Source: Tetraselmis striata
Taxonomy: Eukaryota > Chlorophyta > Chlorodendrophyceae > Chlorodendrales > Chlorodendraceae
Direction: 5' to 3'
Assembly (NCBI GenBank): GCA_006384855.1
Contig: VCJN01000209.1
Location: 1-64,000, forward strand
DNA length: 64,000 bases
Shown here: positions 33,301 to 44,208 of the stretch, one piece after another
How the letters are laid out: every line of letters starts with the position of its first letter
How positions within the stretch are numbered: position 1 is the stretch's first letter
Position numbers and translations under genes: made by a program
The notes under the pieces: model-generated
Seen by the model: the letters and a program-made list of their open reading frames with translations, nothing else
Database searches by the model: none
Told to the model about the DNA's origin: nothing

Positions 33301-36300
33301 AGGGATAGAGAACCCGTGAATGCGCTGAAGCGTGCAGAGTCCCATAAGAGCCCGCCACTGTCGAGAATTGGTGTCATCTTTTATGGGAATGTGTACCGAT
33401 TCCAATGAGCCGCTGCATATAATGTACAAATTCGTACAGACGTGGTGCATGTCTCCCTTTTGACAGGCGGATGTGGGCATCATCGTGGGCACAAGCTCCG
33501 CGCTGCAGCAGATTGCCGCCGCCGCTGGCGTGCGGGTGCGGCCGCTGCTGGAGGCCGCCCTCGGCAGCAGCGCTCTCGTCAGCGGCTCTCCCAAGCAGCG
33601 GGGCGTCCTCTTCCGGGCCGACAGCTGGAGCGACATCCACGCGTTGCTGTCCCAATGTCGCGATGCCCCCCTATCCCTTCCTTCCTTCTCGCCTGCTTCT
33701 ACTCTGCAAGTTGAGGACGCCCCTGAGACGGTGCACGCGCTGCGCAGGCTTCCCGTCACCACCGGCGAGCGGCCAGGCAGCCGCGCCCGCCTGGAGCCCA
33801 AACGTGCCGCGCGCCCTGACCATCGCCGGCTCCGACTCTGGCGGGGGTGCCGGCATCCAGGTGACCCCGCCACCCGCCGATGGCCACCACCAGCGCCACG
33901 TTGCCGGACCGCCCGTTCCAAACCCAAGGAGCAGAGTCCTGGCAAGGAATGGACCTGGCTGCCAATGACCGGCAACATGCCGGCGCAGCACGCCCACCCC
34001 ATCTGCGGCATCCAGCACATTTGATGCTGAACCGAGACAACCCATTAATTTGAAATTTGAAATTTCTTCCAACATTGTTCCCGGGCAATCCGGGGCAACT
34101 GTGTTACGGCCCGACTAGCAATGGTCCACCGACAACCCATGGTATCGGGACCATGGTTTCTTGCTGTGACTCGTGATGTTTGTGGAAGAGCCCCCCCCCC
34201 CCACCCCCCCCCCCCCCCCCCCCAAGCCCACCTCTGACTGCATGGCGGGTACATTCGCAGGCTGACCTCAAGGCGTTCCTCGCCAACGGCGTCTTCGGCA
34301 TGTCGGCCATCACCGCGCTCACAGCCCAGAACACACAGGCGAGCCCCGGACCCGCCGCCCCTGCAACCCCCGCTGTACTAACTTCATCGCGGCTGTGCAG
34401 TAGACATGCCATGGCTCTGTATTTGGCGCCACCGCCAAGGGGGGGAACCTATGAGGTAGTCAAAGTATGCCACAAAGTATGCCAGGATACAAAGCGGACA
34501 TGGTTTGGCAAAGCTGTGATAATTATAGTGTTTACATACATGTGCTACGAGTATGTATACGAGGCGTATCTGAGGTTACAAACACACCAGTTTATTGGGA
34601 TGCAAGCGCGGCATCAAGTAGAATAGAATATAGAAATATTAATAGAATATAATCGAAAAGAATAGACAATAAATTTGAAATGTCTTGATAATTTGGCTTT
34701 TCTTGAAAAAAACTGATGGATACGCCTTAGTCATACTGCGCCTTCGATTTCGGAAAGCGCCAAGTACATTGTTTGTGTTTGTATTGCGCATGCAGTGTGG
34801 ATTGATTCGCGAGCTTTCGTTCGCGTGTTATCCCGTATCCGATCACGATCGGATGTTCTGAGCCTGGTACAGGTACTCCAGTGATAAATGGATTATTGCA
34901 CACGCCGTGATGTACCAGTACCAGTGCCCTGATGCGGGCCGCTTTTAGGCAGCTTGCTGCGTTGATCTTTTAGTACTGCCTTTAGCGGTGGATTTGTTGC
35001 TGGCCTTTGTGTAATTCACACCGCTACCCGTACAGGGTACCGGTAATCACTGATCGGCAGTAATAATCAGCGTGGGCTGTACCAGTACTACTACCCGTAA
35101 ACGTGAACGATCACAGAATCCTCAGTACTGCGTTCAAACAGCAGCTCCTCACGATGGACTTTAGCAATCATACTATCAATAACATGAGAATATTATAGAC
35201 TAAAGGTAATAGCAGCGGAACATAATTGCAAAACACTGGGTGGAAAACACGGCCAGGCACCGCCGTTAAAAGGAAATTGCCACCTATGCGCTAGCATGTA
35301 CAATGTCACGCTGCCGTGCGGCAAGCGTTTTGCTTTTGAGGCGGATGCCGCCTCGATTGTTACAAAGCAATTCGATGGTTGTTTATTCGAGCCGGCAACC
35401 GCCGTGCACTGGTACGGGCGTGAGGCTGAGTGGCTGGCCAGCAGGCGGGCAGGCTCGCTGACCGCTGGATCCTGACGATGTTGGCGCGCGCGTATGCAGG
35501 GCGTGCAGGGCGTGTTCGCGGTGGAGCCGGCGTTTGTGACGCAGCAGATGGACAGCGTGCTGGGCGACATCGGCGCGGGCGCGGTGAAGACAGGTGAGAC
35601 CAGATGGCGCCATCACCCCCCCCCCCCCCCCCCCCCCCTGCCCTGCGCGTCCTGACATTGTGGGCAACTCAGATGTCAAACTGATGTAGCACAGTTGTAG
35701 GACACTCGCAGTGCGTTCTTGTCATTCCGGGGGTCTTTGCAATGGTTGAACAAATATATTCCTAGGTCTTGCTGACGCTGTGGCTGGGGGCCATAGGGTT
35801 TGGGGAGACCCTAAGCGCCTCCATAGCTGCCGACGACATGCGACAATGCGCATCTCCCTTGGCAAACGACGTCCACCTGTGCAGAGCTTTCCAGTGCCGC
35901 CATCCGCACGCTCCCGCTGCCCGAATCGCTTCCTCACTGACGGAGACCACGCCGACCGTCTGGCACGGTGTGCGTGTGGGTTCCCGCGCCGCCCGCAGGC
36001 ATGCTCCCCAGCGCGGACGTTATCCGCGCGGTGGCCGCCGCGCTGAAGCGGCACGGCGCGCCGGCGCTGGTGGTGGACCCCGTGCTCATCTCCACCAGCG
36101 GCGACTCGCTCGCGGAGGACGGCGTGGGCGCCGTCATGATCTCGGACCTCTTCCCACTCGCCACCATCATCACGCCCAACATGGACGAGGCCTCCGTGCT
36201 GCTGGGTGGGGCCGGGCCGCCCACCTCAGCGCGCCCCACCGTGGGCCGAATGCCCGCCTTGCGTCACTCGCCTCATATTTGCCGCCTGGAGGGCTTGCAG

Positions 36301-39300
36301 GGGGGCGGCCCGTGACCACGATGGAGGAGATGAAGAAGGCGGCGGCGGAGCTGCACAAGTTTGGGCCGCAGTACGTGCTGCTGAAGGGCGGCCACCTCAA
36401 GGTGCACCCCCCCCCTTTCACCTTGTAACGCCCTGATGCCCCCCCCCCCCCCCCCCCTCCTCTCCACGTAGCCTCTCCATCACCACCGACCCACCTCCCT
36501 CCAGGCGATTATGGCTGCGCCGAGCTCGTAATGGGGAATGTAGGCCTCCCGGGCATAGCCCCAATGGAACCATGATACCGATGCGGACCTCTCCCTCGCA
36601 TAACCGTACCTCTCCGTAACCTCTCCGTAACCTCTCCGTAACCTCTCCGTAACACATAACCGTACCGGTTGGGGTGGCGACACGCGTGCCCGGCAATGCC
36701 CCGCTCCTCCAGCTCGTGATACCGCATGAGCACCTTGCGGGCTGCATAGGGAGACGCACTGGTGACCCTTTGTGTGCCCTGCCGAGCTAGCCACACCCTT
36801 ACCTGGCCGACCGCCATCCGCAGGAGGCCGATGAGCTGCTAGGGTTGGGTTGGGGGGGGGGGGGGGGGGGGGGGGGGAATAAGGATAGGGGGAGACGACA
36901 ACCCGCCCTGCATCATCGTATGTTGCCAGAGTTTCATGATGGCGTGCTGAGCCCCCCCCCCCCCCCCCCCCCCATTCTCCGCTGCGTGGCACAGGGGTCC
37001 ACGGCGGTGGACGTGCTCTACGACGGGCACGAGTACCGCGAGTACGCCAACCAGTTTATACCCACCGGCAACACTCACGGTGCGGCAGCCCCCTCCTGCC
37101 CCCTCCCCCTACCCTTTCGATTTCTGCTGCCCGCCGCTCCTTAAGAAAGTAGTCATCACCCTCCCGCCCTAAGAAAAGCTGCCGCTGAAATAAGCCCCGC
37201 CGCCGCCGCTGCCGAGTCGTTCCAAGGCTGCAATGCGTGCAGCGTGCGTCTCGTCTGCGTCACAGGGCGCGTGTCAGGTTTTGGAGCGTCGCGGTGAAGT
37301 TTAGGTTGTTTGTTGTTATGAATGCTGAAGCGCTCTGTTGGCCGAAGTCGCCCGAGTAGTGAAACAAATCGAAAGTCCCAAAGTTATTGTGACTACTCAC
37401 GCGGTCCTGCAGATGATTGTCAGTCGCAGCCGTTGCGCTGATTTGAGACACGGCCATCATAGACGCCATCAGGGTATGTCAGGGTATGTCAGGGTATGGC
37501 GGTGGTGATAACGTGGCCTTCGCTTGCTGCAAACTCGGCGCGCCTGCCTGAGTGACGCCCCCTCTGCATTGCCGGCACAGGCACCGGCTGCACGCTGGCG
37601 GCCGCCATCGCGGCGGAGCTGGCAAAGGGCGCGTCCCCGCCGGCAGCGGTCGCGCGCGCCAAGGGCTACCTCTCCCAGGCGCTGGCCAGGAGTGCCACCC
37701 TCTGCATCGGTCCGTGCCCCCCCCCCCCGCCGTCCCTGTGGCTCATCTGAAAACAACAGCTCATCGAGACATCAAACCACGTGCATGTCCGTGTCGGAAA
37801 AGGATTGCTTGTCTTCATGCGTCCATCTGTTGATCGATTACAAATCAATACAGCAAGTTGTCCATTGCTTTTTCTTTCTACGAGTTAGGCCATTGTCATT
37901 CGAGGTCTGAAAGGGGGACGCCTCATTGCTGATGCTATATCAACACGGCCCAAGCGAAACCAAACAAGCGCAACCTGGGGTCAGCTTGCCTCGGCTGACC
38001 TCGCGGTGTGGCTGAGCGCGCCCGTGTGTCGCAGGCAACGGCAGCCAGCGGCCATTCAACCATGGCTTCGCCACCGCGGACTGGGCGCTCATGGACAATC
38101 GCTCCGCCGTTGACTACAGGTGGGTGCCGCAGCGCTGGACAACCCCCGCGTGCCGTAGTCGCTATACGCAGCTGCACCCCAACGATGGCAGCCCATCCTC
38201 CACCACAGGGATCCCAGCGGTGGGCGGTGCGCCCCTCCCCGGCAGGTCGCCCCCCGCTGCCCAAGACACAGCATCAGATGCCTTCCGCCATGATGGCCAT
38301 CACCTCACGACACGCACCACCCCGCTGTGCATTCACAGTGATGCAGTATTGCAGTCTAGTGCATTGCCAAACGTACTTGATGGGCGTGATATCGCTGCGC
38401 CTACTGACTCGGGAATTCAAACTTCCAATTTTCGGAGTGTTTCGTTACTTTGGGCGCCGATAGGGTAGTTGGATCCTGCCCGAGCTGTCTGACGTGAAAC
38501 ATAGTAGACAAAGCTGTGGCGGAACAATGCCGAATGTTCCCATCCCTTGCACACAGAACCGCTTTGCACGAGTCTTGTGCCACTTATTTTTATTGGTGCG
38601 CCAGATATGATGGTTGGCAGTATATTGCTGGTATATGATACCTAGCCGTACTCAATACTACGGAATTGTAGTTATAGAACGATGCTGCAATGTTTCCTGA
38701 TATCGCCTTATGCAGCTAGCTCATGTATTAAAATGCTACAATGTTCAGCATATGTAGCTGTCAGCTGCCCGGTGCATTGGCGACCGACCCCTGGCCGCGC
38801 TGGCTCCCCTCCCTGACCCTGCCGCGTCGTTCGCAGTGTGTACGCGGTGACGGACCGGGCGTGCAACGCCGCCGCGGGGCGCAGCGCGGTGGAGGCGGCC
38901 GCGGCGGCCATCGACGGCGGCGCGACCGTCATACAGCTGCGGGAAAAGGACATCGGCGGCGGCGAGTTCAGCGAGTTGGTGAGTGGGCGAGGCTGGCGAT
39001 GCAGCCCTGCGCCGTGATGTCCTCTGGCCGGGCACAACTACTCCGCGGCCCAAATGTGTTCCCCAATAAAGAATAACAAGCATTGGGTTACGGGACAGTA
39101 TGCCAGTGCCAGGCAAACGGTGTTGTTCCTTGTTATGATAGCACGGCCGCTTGCGTCTCGGGACTCGCACCCGGGTGAGGACGCCATCATGGTGAAGCGG
39201 CTATTGACAGGGTGCCGCTGTCCGGAATTCCTCTGCTGCTCAGGCACGCCGGGTTATTGCCATCGCGCGCCCCCGCGGAGTGCCCGTCCTCATCAACGAC

Positions 39301-41044
39301 CGCATTGACGTGGCGCTGGCCGCTGGTGCCCCCCCCCCCCCCCCTCCCTCCTCCCCTTCCCCCATTCATGGCCTCCTCCTGGGAGGTTGCGCGCGCCCAC
39401 TGCGAGCCATGGCGCTGTGACAGAATGAGAGCGTTGAACCCCCAAATCCCGGACGCGCTGCCGTACATGCACGATTGTGACCCATTTCCGCAAGTATTAT
39501 TGTGGGGCAGCACTTCCGCACTAGTTGAAGACATATTGATATTTGGCATCACATAACCTGGCTTTACAAGGTTCGATCCGTATCAAGTTGGCGAGTTTAA
39601 AGTATGGCAGTAATATTGCAATATTACGATGCGGGTGGGTCGCCAGACGTGGTGGCACAGTGGGAGCCGAATTTCGTTTGTGACGAAGTGTGTAATATCG
39701 TCTCGGAGAAGCCCCGCGCACCTCCCGTCTCTAGTTGTGGAACAGTATACTGTGGCGTCTTATACAGTGTAATTGTTCTTTAGTTATATTTCTATGGAAT
39801 ACTGTATCACATCGCAGGTAATTGTACATGTTAAGACCCATGTACGAAAATGCCCTGTGTACACACGTCGCCTTGTGTATACACAGGTCATCAATGTGAC
39901 TTATGTGTACACAGGTCATATTTTTAATTGACTTGGGTCATTTTCGTACATGGGTCTTAACAAATGTAATTGTATGTGCGGCTACTGCTATACCCGCGCG
40001 CCCGTCGCGAACTACTGCTACTCAAACGAGTATGAGGCGAGGCGCGCGCGCCGCCGCCGTCGACGTCTATGACGTGCATCGGAAAACATCGCCAGCCATC
40101 GCGCACCTCGTCGGCTTGCTTGCAGTAAACCGAGTGACGCGGTACCGACTACGACTACGTTGACACTAGTCGCTGCTACCGACGACGCGGCGAATCAACG
40201 CGCATCGCGACAACCCGCGCCAGTGCGGAAATCACTTCGCCAGCTTCAAAATATTATGAAAAAAAGACGCCGCTGAATTCGTTCGTCACGCCCGAATTCG
40301 TCATCGTACTACTGCTTTGAATCGGACGACGCGCCATCGTCAGCGCGTACAGGCAATCGCTACTCAGGCGGAAAACGTCACCGAGACAACGACATCACAC
40401 TTCCGTGCTGGTTTGCTGTGTGATTTGGGTGTCTACCTACGTTTACGATCTCTTTTCGACGCGGAATGCGCCTTCCAAACAATAAATCGAGTGCCCCGAT
40501 ACAGGTAACGACACTCGGTCTCCGTACTCGTACCGTCGATGACGTTTCCTGTATTGTGTATGCGATTGCTCCGAAACCATTCAGACCGCTCTGAGACCCA
40601 CCAGAGCTCTTATCATGCGCTGCCGGCATGCATGCAGGCGCGGACGGCGTCCACGTGGGCCAGAGCGACATCGCACTGGCGGACGCGCGGCGGCTGCTGG
40701 GCAGCACCGCCATCATCGGCATCTCCGCCGGCACTGTCGCGGAGGCCGTGGCGGCCGCGGACGGCGGCGCAGACTACGTGGGCGTCGGCGCGCTGTACCC
40801 CACCGCCACCAAGCCGGACGCGGACCACATCGGGCTGGACGCGCTCGCGGAGGTGCGCGCCGCGGTGCGCCTCCCGATTGTCGGCATCGGCGGCGTCACG
40901 GCGGGCAACGCCGCGGCCGTGGTGGGCGCGGGCGCCGATGGCGTCGCCGTCGTGTCCGCCATCTTTGCCGCGCCGGACGTGGCGGCGGCCACTCGAGAGA
41001 TCCGCGACGCAGTGGGCGACGCGCTGCGCGCCAGGGGGACATGA
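27102..41044 (+). CDS. Four-domain thiamine enzyme: TenA-HAD-ThiD-ThiE
   Basis: About 25 exons predict about 1108 residues. Exon 1 (27102-27193) is transit-like (MLSRASLLRELAGLG). TenA: 28056-28340, 28528-28660, 28800-28841, 28967-29206, 29929-29986, 30184-30267 (HPFITALGRGDLP, YVGQDAYFL, NPYAGWIEAYSSPEF). HAD phosphatase: 30423-30520, 30596-30630, 30877-30940, 31498-31612, 31960-32098, 32893-33121, 33467-33656 (DFDDTCTSAD, YLGDSATDLGALL). ThiD: 33748-33860, 34261-34338, 35500-35593, 35999-36205, 36301-36401, 36995-37079, 37581-37709, 38035-38119 (TIAGSDSGGGAGIQ, VVDPVLISTSGD, GTGCTLAAAIAAEL). ThiE: 38837-38978, 39244-39325, 40638-41044 (YAVTDR, QLREKD, LINDRIDVAL, ADGVHVGQSD, VGIGGVTAGN). 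Plants carry TenA-HAD (TH2) and ThiD-ThiE (TH1) separately: pyrimidine salvage plus thiamine-phosphate dephosphorylation, and HMP(-P) kinase plus thiamine-phosphate synthase. The exon 8 and 14 ends and the start are least certain. Confidence 0.85.
27733..27914. repeat. CT-rich microsatellite in intron 1 of the thiamine gene
   Basis: About 180 bp of CTCTCTGT and pure CT units, on the sense strand. Confidence 0.95.
29484..29693. repeat. Three-copy minisatellite in an intron of the thiamine gene
   Basis: Three head-to-tail copies of about 70 bp, sharing GTCCATTAATTTG, GAGCATTATGTGCTCTC and ACATGTGCAATGTATTGTA. Lies in the intron between the exons ending at 29206 and starting at 29929. Confidence 0.85.
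34930..35025 (+). repeat. Dispersed repeat shared with 55881-55990, copy 1
   Basis: Shares GATGCGGGCCGCTTTTA, TTTTCTAGTACT-like, GTGGATTTG and TTGTGTAATTCACACC-like blocks with the second copy. Lies inside the 1161-nt intron 34339-35499. Confidence 0.6.
36604..36652. repeat. Short tandem repeat CTCTCCGTAAC
   Basis: Four or more 11-bp units (CTCTCCGTAAC) in an intron of the thiamine gene. Confidence 0.85.
39827..39965. mobile_element. Mutator-like MITE with 9-bp target-site duplication
   Basis: A 139-bp element flanked by the perfect 9-bp direct repeat GTAATTGTA (39818-39826 and 39966-39974). Its terminal inverted repeats match perfectly over 24 bp (starting TGTTAAGACCCATGTACG). The middle is also rich in inverted GTGTACAC-like pieces. 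A 9-bp duplication with matching TIRs is the hallmark of Mutator-superfamily elements. Too short to encode protein; lies in the last intron of the thiamine gene. Confidence 0.85.
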
Positions 41045-41120
41045 GACGTGTCCGAGAGCGCAAGTAGCCGCATAATGGATGTCCACCGATTGACATCAAG
41101 ACTACCCCGGCCCCCAGGCA

Positions 41121-42702
41121 AGGAATGGCAAAACGTGGCGCCACCGGCATCACTGTTTTGACCCAAGAGTATCCCAGGCGTGATCGGCTGTATCCATCCA
41201 TTCCCCCTTTCGTCCCTCCTTTCCCTTCCATTGCGGAGTGCGGCACTACATGGTTGTGTGTGTGGGGGGGATCCTCACACGCAACACTCTGAGTAAAGCG
41301 AGCATTGGCAGTGACGGCCTCGGCATCAGCAGTGATGGGCTGACATGAAACCACATTACTGGTTGCACCACGTATTGGCTGCCCCAATCTCCCAACATTG
41401 GAGTGCGAGGGGGGGTGGGGGGGGGGGGGGGGGGGGGGCTTAAGGTCGATCTTGCGCCCCTGGCTGAGGTCCTCTCCAGATAGGATGATGATGGCGGCTC
41501 GTTGGTCAATCCATGCCAGCTGCATGCCCCCCCCCCCCCGCCCCCCGTCGCACAAACCAATTGTCTACCTCTGCATCCGGCAGGCCGGAGGTGATCCGCA
41601 CTGGGATTAGGAACACAACTGGCACTTGAATGGGCATACTCATCCGCACTGGCATCGGCGCCGCTAGGGGCAGTGGTGTGGGCAGTGGGAATGGCATTGG
41701 TGGAAGCATTGGCAGTGTGATTGACATTGGCATTGAACCTGGCATGAAAATCTGTTATCGGCATTATGATCAGAGTTAACATATCGATTGAAACCGCCGT
41801 GCGTATTATGTTACGGATTGGCATTGGTATTAGCACATCAAGCTTGGCATTGGGATCGGGACTAGTTTATTTGGATGAGGATTGGGACTGTGAGGGAGAG
41901 GGATATCAGGATAAGCACTGGCAGTAGGTGGCTGTTCAGATCGGCGTTTGGGTAAGAGTTGGCATTGGCGTGTGAAGCTTAGCGCTGGCAGTGGGAGTTG
42001 GATTCGCTCAGCATTGAGATTATTGGGATTGGGATTGGCGTGGTCACGCGGAGCCATGCTGTTTCCCTCACCCTCTGCAAATGACGGCTCGAGCTCGATG
42101 ATCTCCGTGAACACCTTGGTCGCCTCGGGCAAGCTGCCGGCCGCCATCAGATCCGTCCCCACCTTCATCAGCGCATTCACACGCGGATTCGCGCTGCGCA
42201 GGAAGATGGCCCACGGAGACAGCCTCCTGCAGCGCCGCACCGTCCGCCGCCACCGCGCGGTGCAGCGCCGCCACCAGCTCCGGCACCGCGTCGTAGCTAA
42301 GCTCGCACTCCTCCAGCTCCACCGCCACCGCCAGGCGCCGCTCCAGCGCTAGCATCCCCTCCCGTTGCTCCTCCCCGCCCAGCGCGCTCACCGTCTCCTC
42401 CGACACCCCCTCCGCCAGCTCGTCACCCGCCCGCGGCGCGCGGATGCCTCGCCCGCCGGCCTGCCGGACCTCGGCACCACCCCGCCCTGCGAGACAAAGC
42501 AGCGCAGCTCAGGCAGCTGCGAGTCATGATGAATGGGCCAAAACAATGCGCGAAAGAGAGATATGCGGCGCGCGCAGCTCTGCTCGGCGCCCCCTTTCTG
42601 CGCGCCGTTTATCCGCCCGTTCAAGGGCGTGAGCGTGGGTGCGTGACGCCAGGTGCGCCACAATCGACATGCGCGGCGCGTCGTCTGCTTAACTCCTGCA
42701 TT
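41121..42702 (-). pseudogene. Broken inverted copy of the UVR/TPR gene and its flank
   Basis: Read on the minus strand, this matches 4699 to about 7299 in order, from the 5' flank through exon 1, the 5' part of the intron and then the 3' flank. The segment holding exon 2 (about 5970-6790) is missing. Exon 1 has lost 153 nt between two GCGGTGGAGCTGG direct repeats, taking half of the UVR motif. It also lost about 5 nt in the N-terminal part and 8 nt at QEAVS, both shifting the frame. TPR residues (LMKVGTDLMAAGSLPEATK) remain readable. It ends 77 bp after the stop codon of the thiamine gene. Confidence 0.85.
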
Positions 42703-42866
42703 CGGACGTTGGCTCCAGCAGGAGAAAAATTTCCAGAAAACACCTGCACATAGCGACTACCCTGCCTGGCCTGTCACCGAACTGCAGAGGGCACCCAATG
42801 TGAAATTTAAGCGACGAGGCTGCGAGGGTTACATACCCTGTACGTGATTTTAGTGGCTATCTTTTT

Positions 42867-42939
42867 GGTTACAGGGAGAGCGTCAAGAGAATACACGGAA
42901 AGTACTGGGGAAGGAAAAAGCCTACATGTAAGCAGAACC
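42867..42939 (+). repeat. Dispersed ACAGGGAGAGCG repeat, copy 3
   Basis: Full-length form, very similar to copy 2: GGTTACAGGGAGAGCGTCAA, GGAAAGTACTGGGGAAGG and AAAAAGCCTACATGTAAGCA. Confidence 0.75.
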
Positions 42940-43378
42940 CTCTTAGCGCCGGGCCGCGGGGCCTGGCGATGTGGCAGGTAATTGTCGGCCGGCCGGCCTG
43001 AAAGATCTCCCGCCATGATTTTAGTTCAAAGTTTTCGATCGGGGACCCTATGAACCGGAAACGGAAGATCACGGGGCATGCCGAAAAGGGCATATAATAA
43101 AAGATTATAATAAAAGGGACCGCCGCAGGGCGGGGAACGAGGATCGCGAGTACCTGTACCCTATAACCCTACTGACTACTGTACAATGACTCCGACATTC
43201 TACTCGCGCGGGACTCCATATGTAACCAAAAAAATAACTCCATATGGTCTATGAGCAGGCCAGGGGCAACCCCCCTCATGACGCTACGAGGAACAGTCGC
43301 AGAGCCTGCGCGCGCAGCGCGGCGAGCGGCGGCGGTAGCTGTGCTGGTGCTCCGCCATACACATATAGATCTTTTTGT

Positions 43379-43408
43379 GACAGGGAGAGCGTCCAGAGAA
43401 TGCACGCC
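43379..43408 (+). repeat. Dispersed ACAGGGAGAGCG repeat, copy 4 (partial)
   Basis: Only the first 30 bp are recognisable (GACAGGGAGAGCGTCCAGAG AATGCACG). Confidence 0.6.
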
Positions 43409-44208
43409 ATACACGCCATACACATCATCGCGCTTTATTCGTCTGCCGCGCTTCCCCGTGCCACCAAACTCCTCATCACCGCGCTTTGCTGCGTCGCACA
43501 CCCGACGGGGGTAGGTGAACTCTACCTGGTAGAGGGCGGTGCTCTGTCCGGGCTCGCAAGAAGCCACGAAAGTGACCACATCATCGGCGTACCACGCAGC
43601 GTGGCGGTAGCAGGTGGCGACCGGGGCTGACCCAGCGGATCCGTCCCCCAGTGGCGGACCAGCAGCAGCAGGTAGTGCAACCAGCAGTTCGTCGGCCCCG
43701 GCTAGATAAGGCGGCGAGACATCCGTCGCCGCGGCGCTGGGCACTGGCAGGCGGGGGGAAACTGCGCACGACCATACAGCTGACAGGCCCGTAGTTACAT
43801 ACAGCGGGCATCACCCCCTCCCTCCCTGGGCTCGCCCCCGCCGCCCTGCTCCTGCTCAAGTGTCGCACCGACCCGCCCGCCGCCTGCGTACCGAACCACA
43901 ACTGGCAGTGGGATCCCCTCGCCCCCTCCCCCATTCCCCTCCACCACCATTGCCCGCACTGCGTGAAGCAAGCGCGCGCGGGAAGGAGGCGGAGGGCGGG
44001 AGTTGGAGGGGGGTAGATGGAGTTGAGACTCATGCTAGGGGGGGGGGGGGGGGGGGCACTGCCATCCCCCCTCGGTCTGACGGCGTGTGTGCGTCTGGGT
44101 CTCTGAGGCAAAGCGTCCCCATGTGTCCGTGCCAGATTCCGGGGGTCTGAGCGCGGGAGCCTCAGGCGGCAGCAGCGGGGGTGTGCGCGGGCAGAGCAGG
44201 GCGGCGCG

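Larger units (their letters stand above)
42703..44208. other. Intergenic region with a possible minus-strand ORF
   Basis: Holds two copies of the dispersed ACAGGGAGAGCG repeat and a G-run at about 44040-44056. On the minus strand, 43744-43169 is open and its first part (VATCYRHAAWYADDVVTFVA, FTYPRRVCDAAKRGDEEF) reads like protein, possibly starting at an acceptor near 43745. The frame then runs through the dispersed repeat. No domain is recognised, so this is at most a fragment of an unknown gene. Confidence 0.4.

Noticed and set aside
43169..43744. Minus-strand ORF as a confident gene
   Set aside because: Part reads like protein, but it runs into a dispersed repeat and matches no family I know; described only in the intergenic note.
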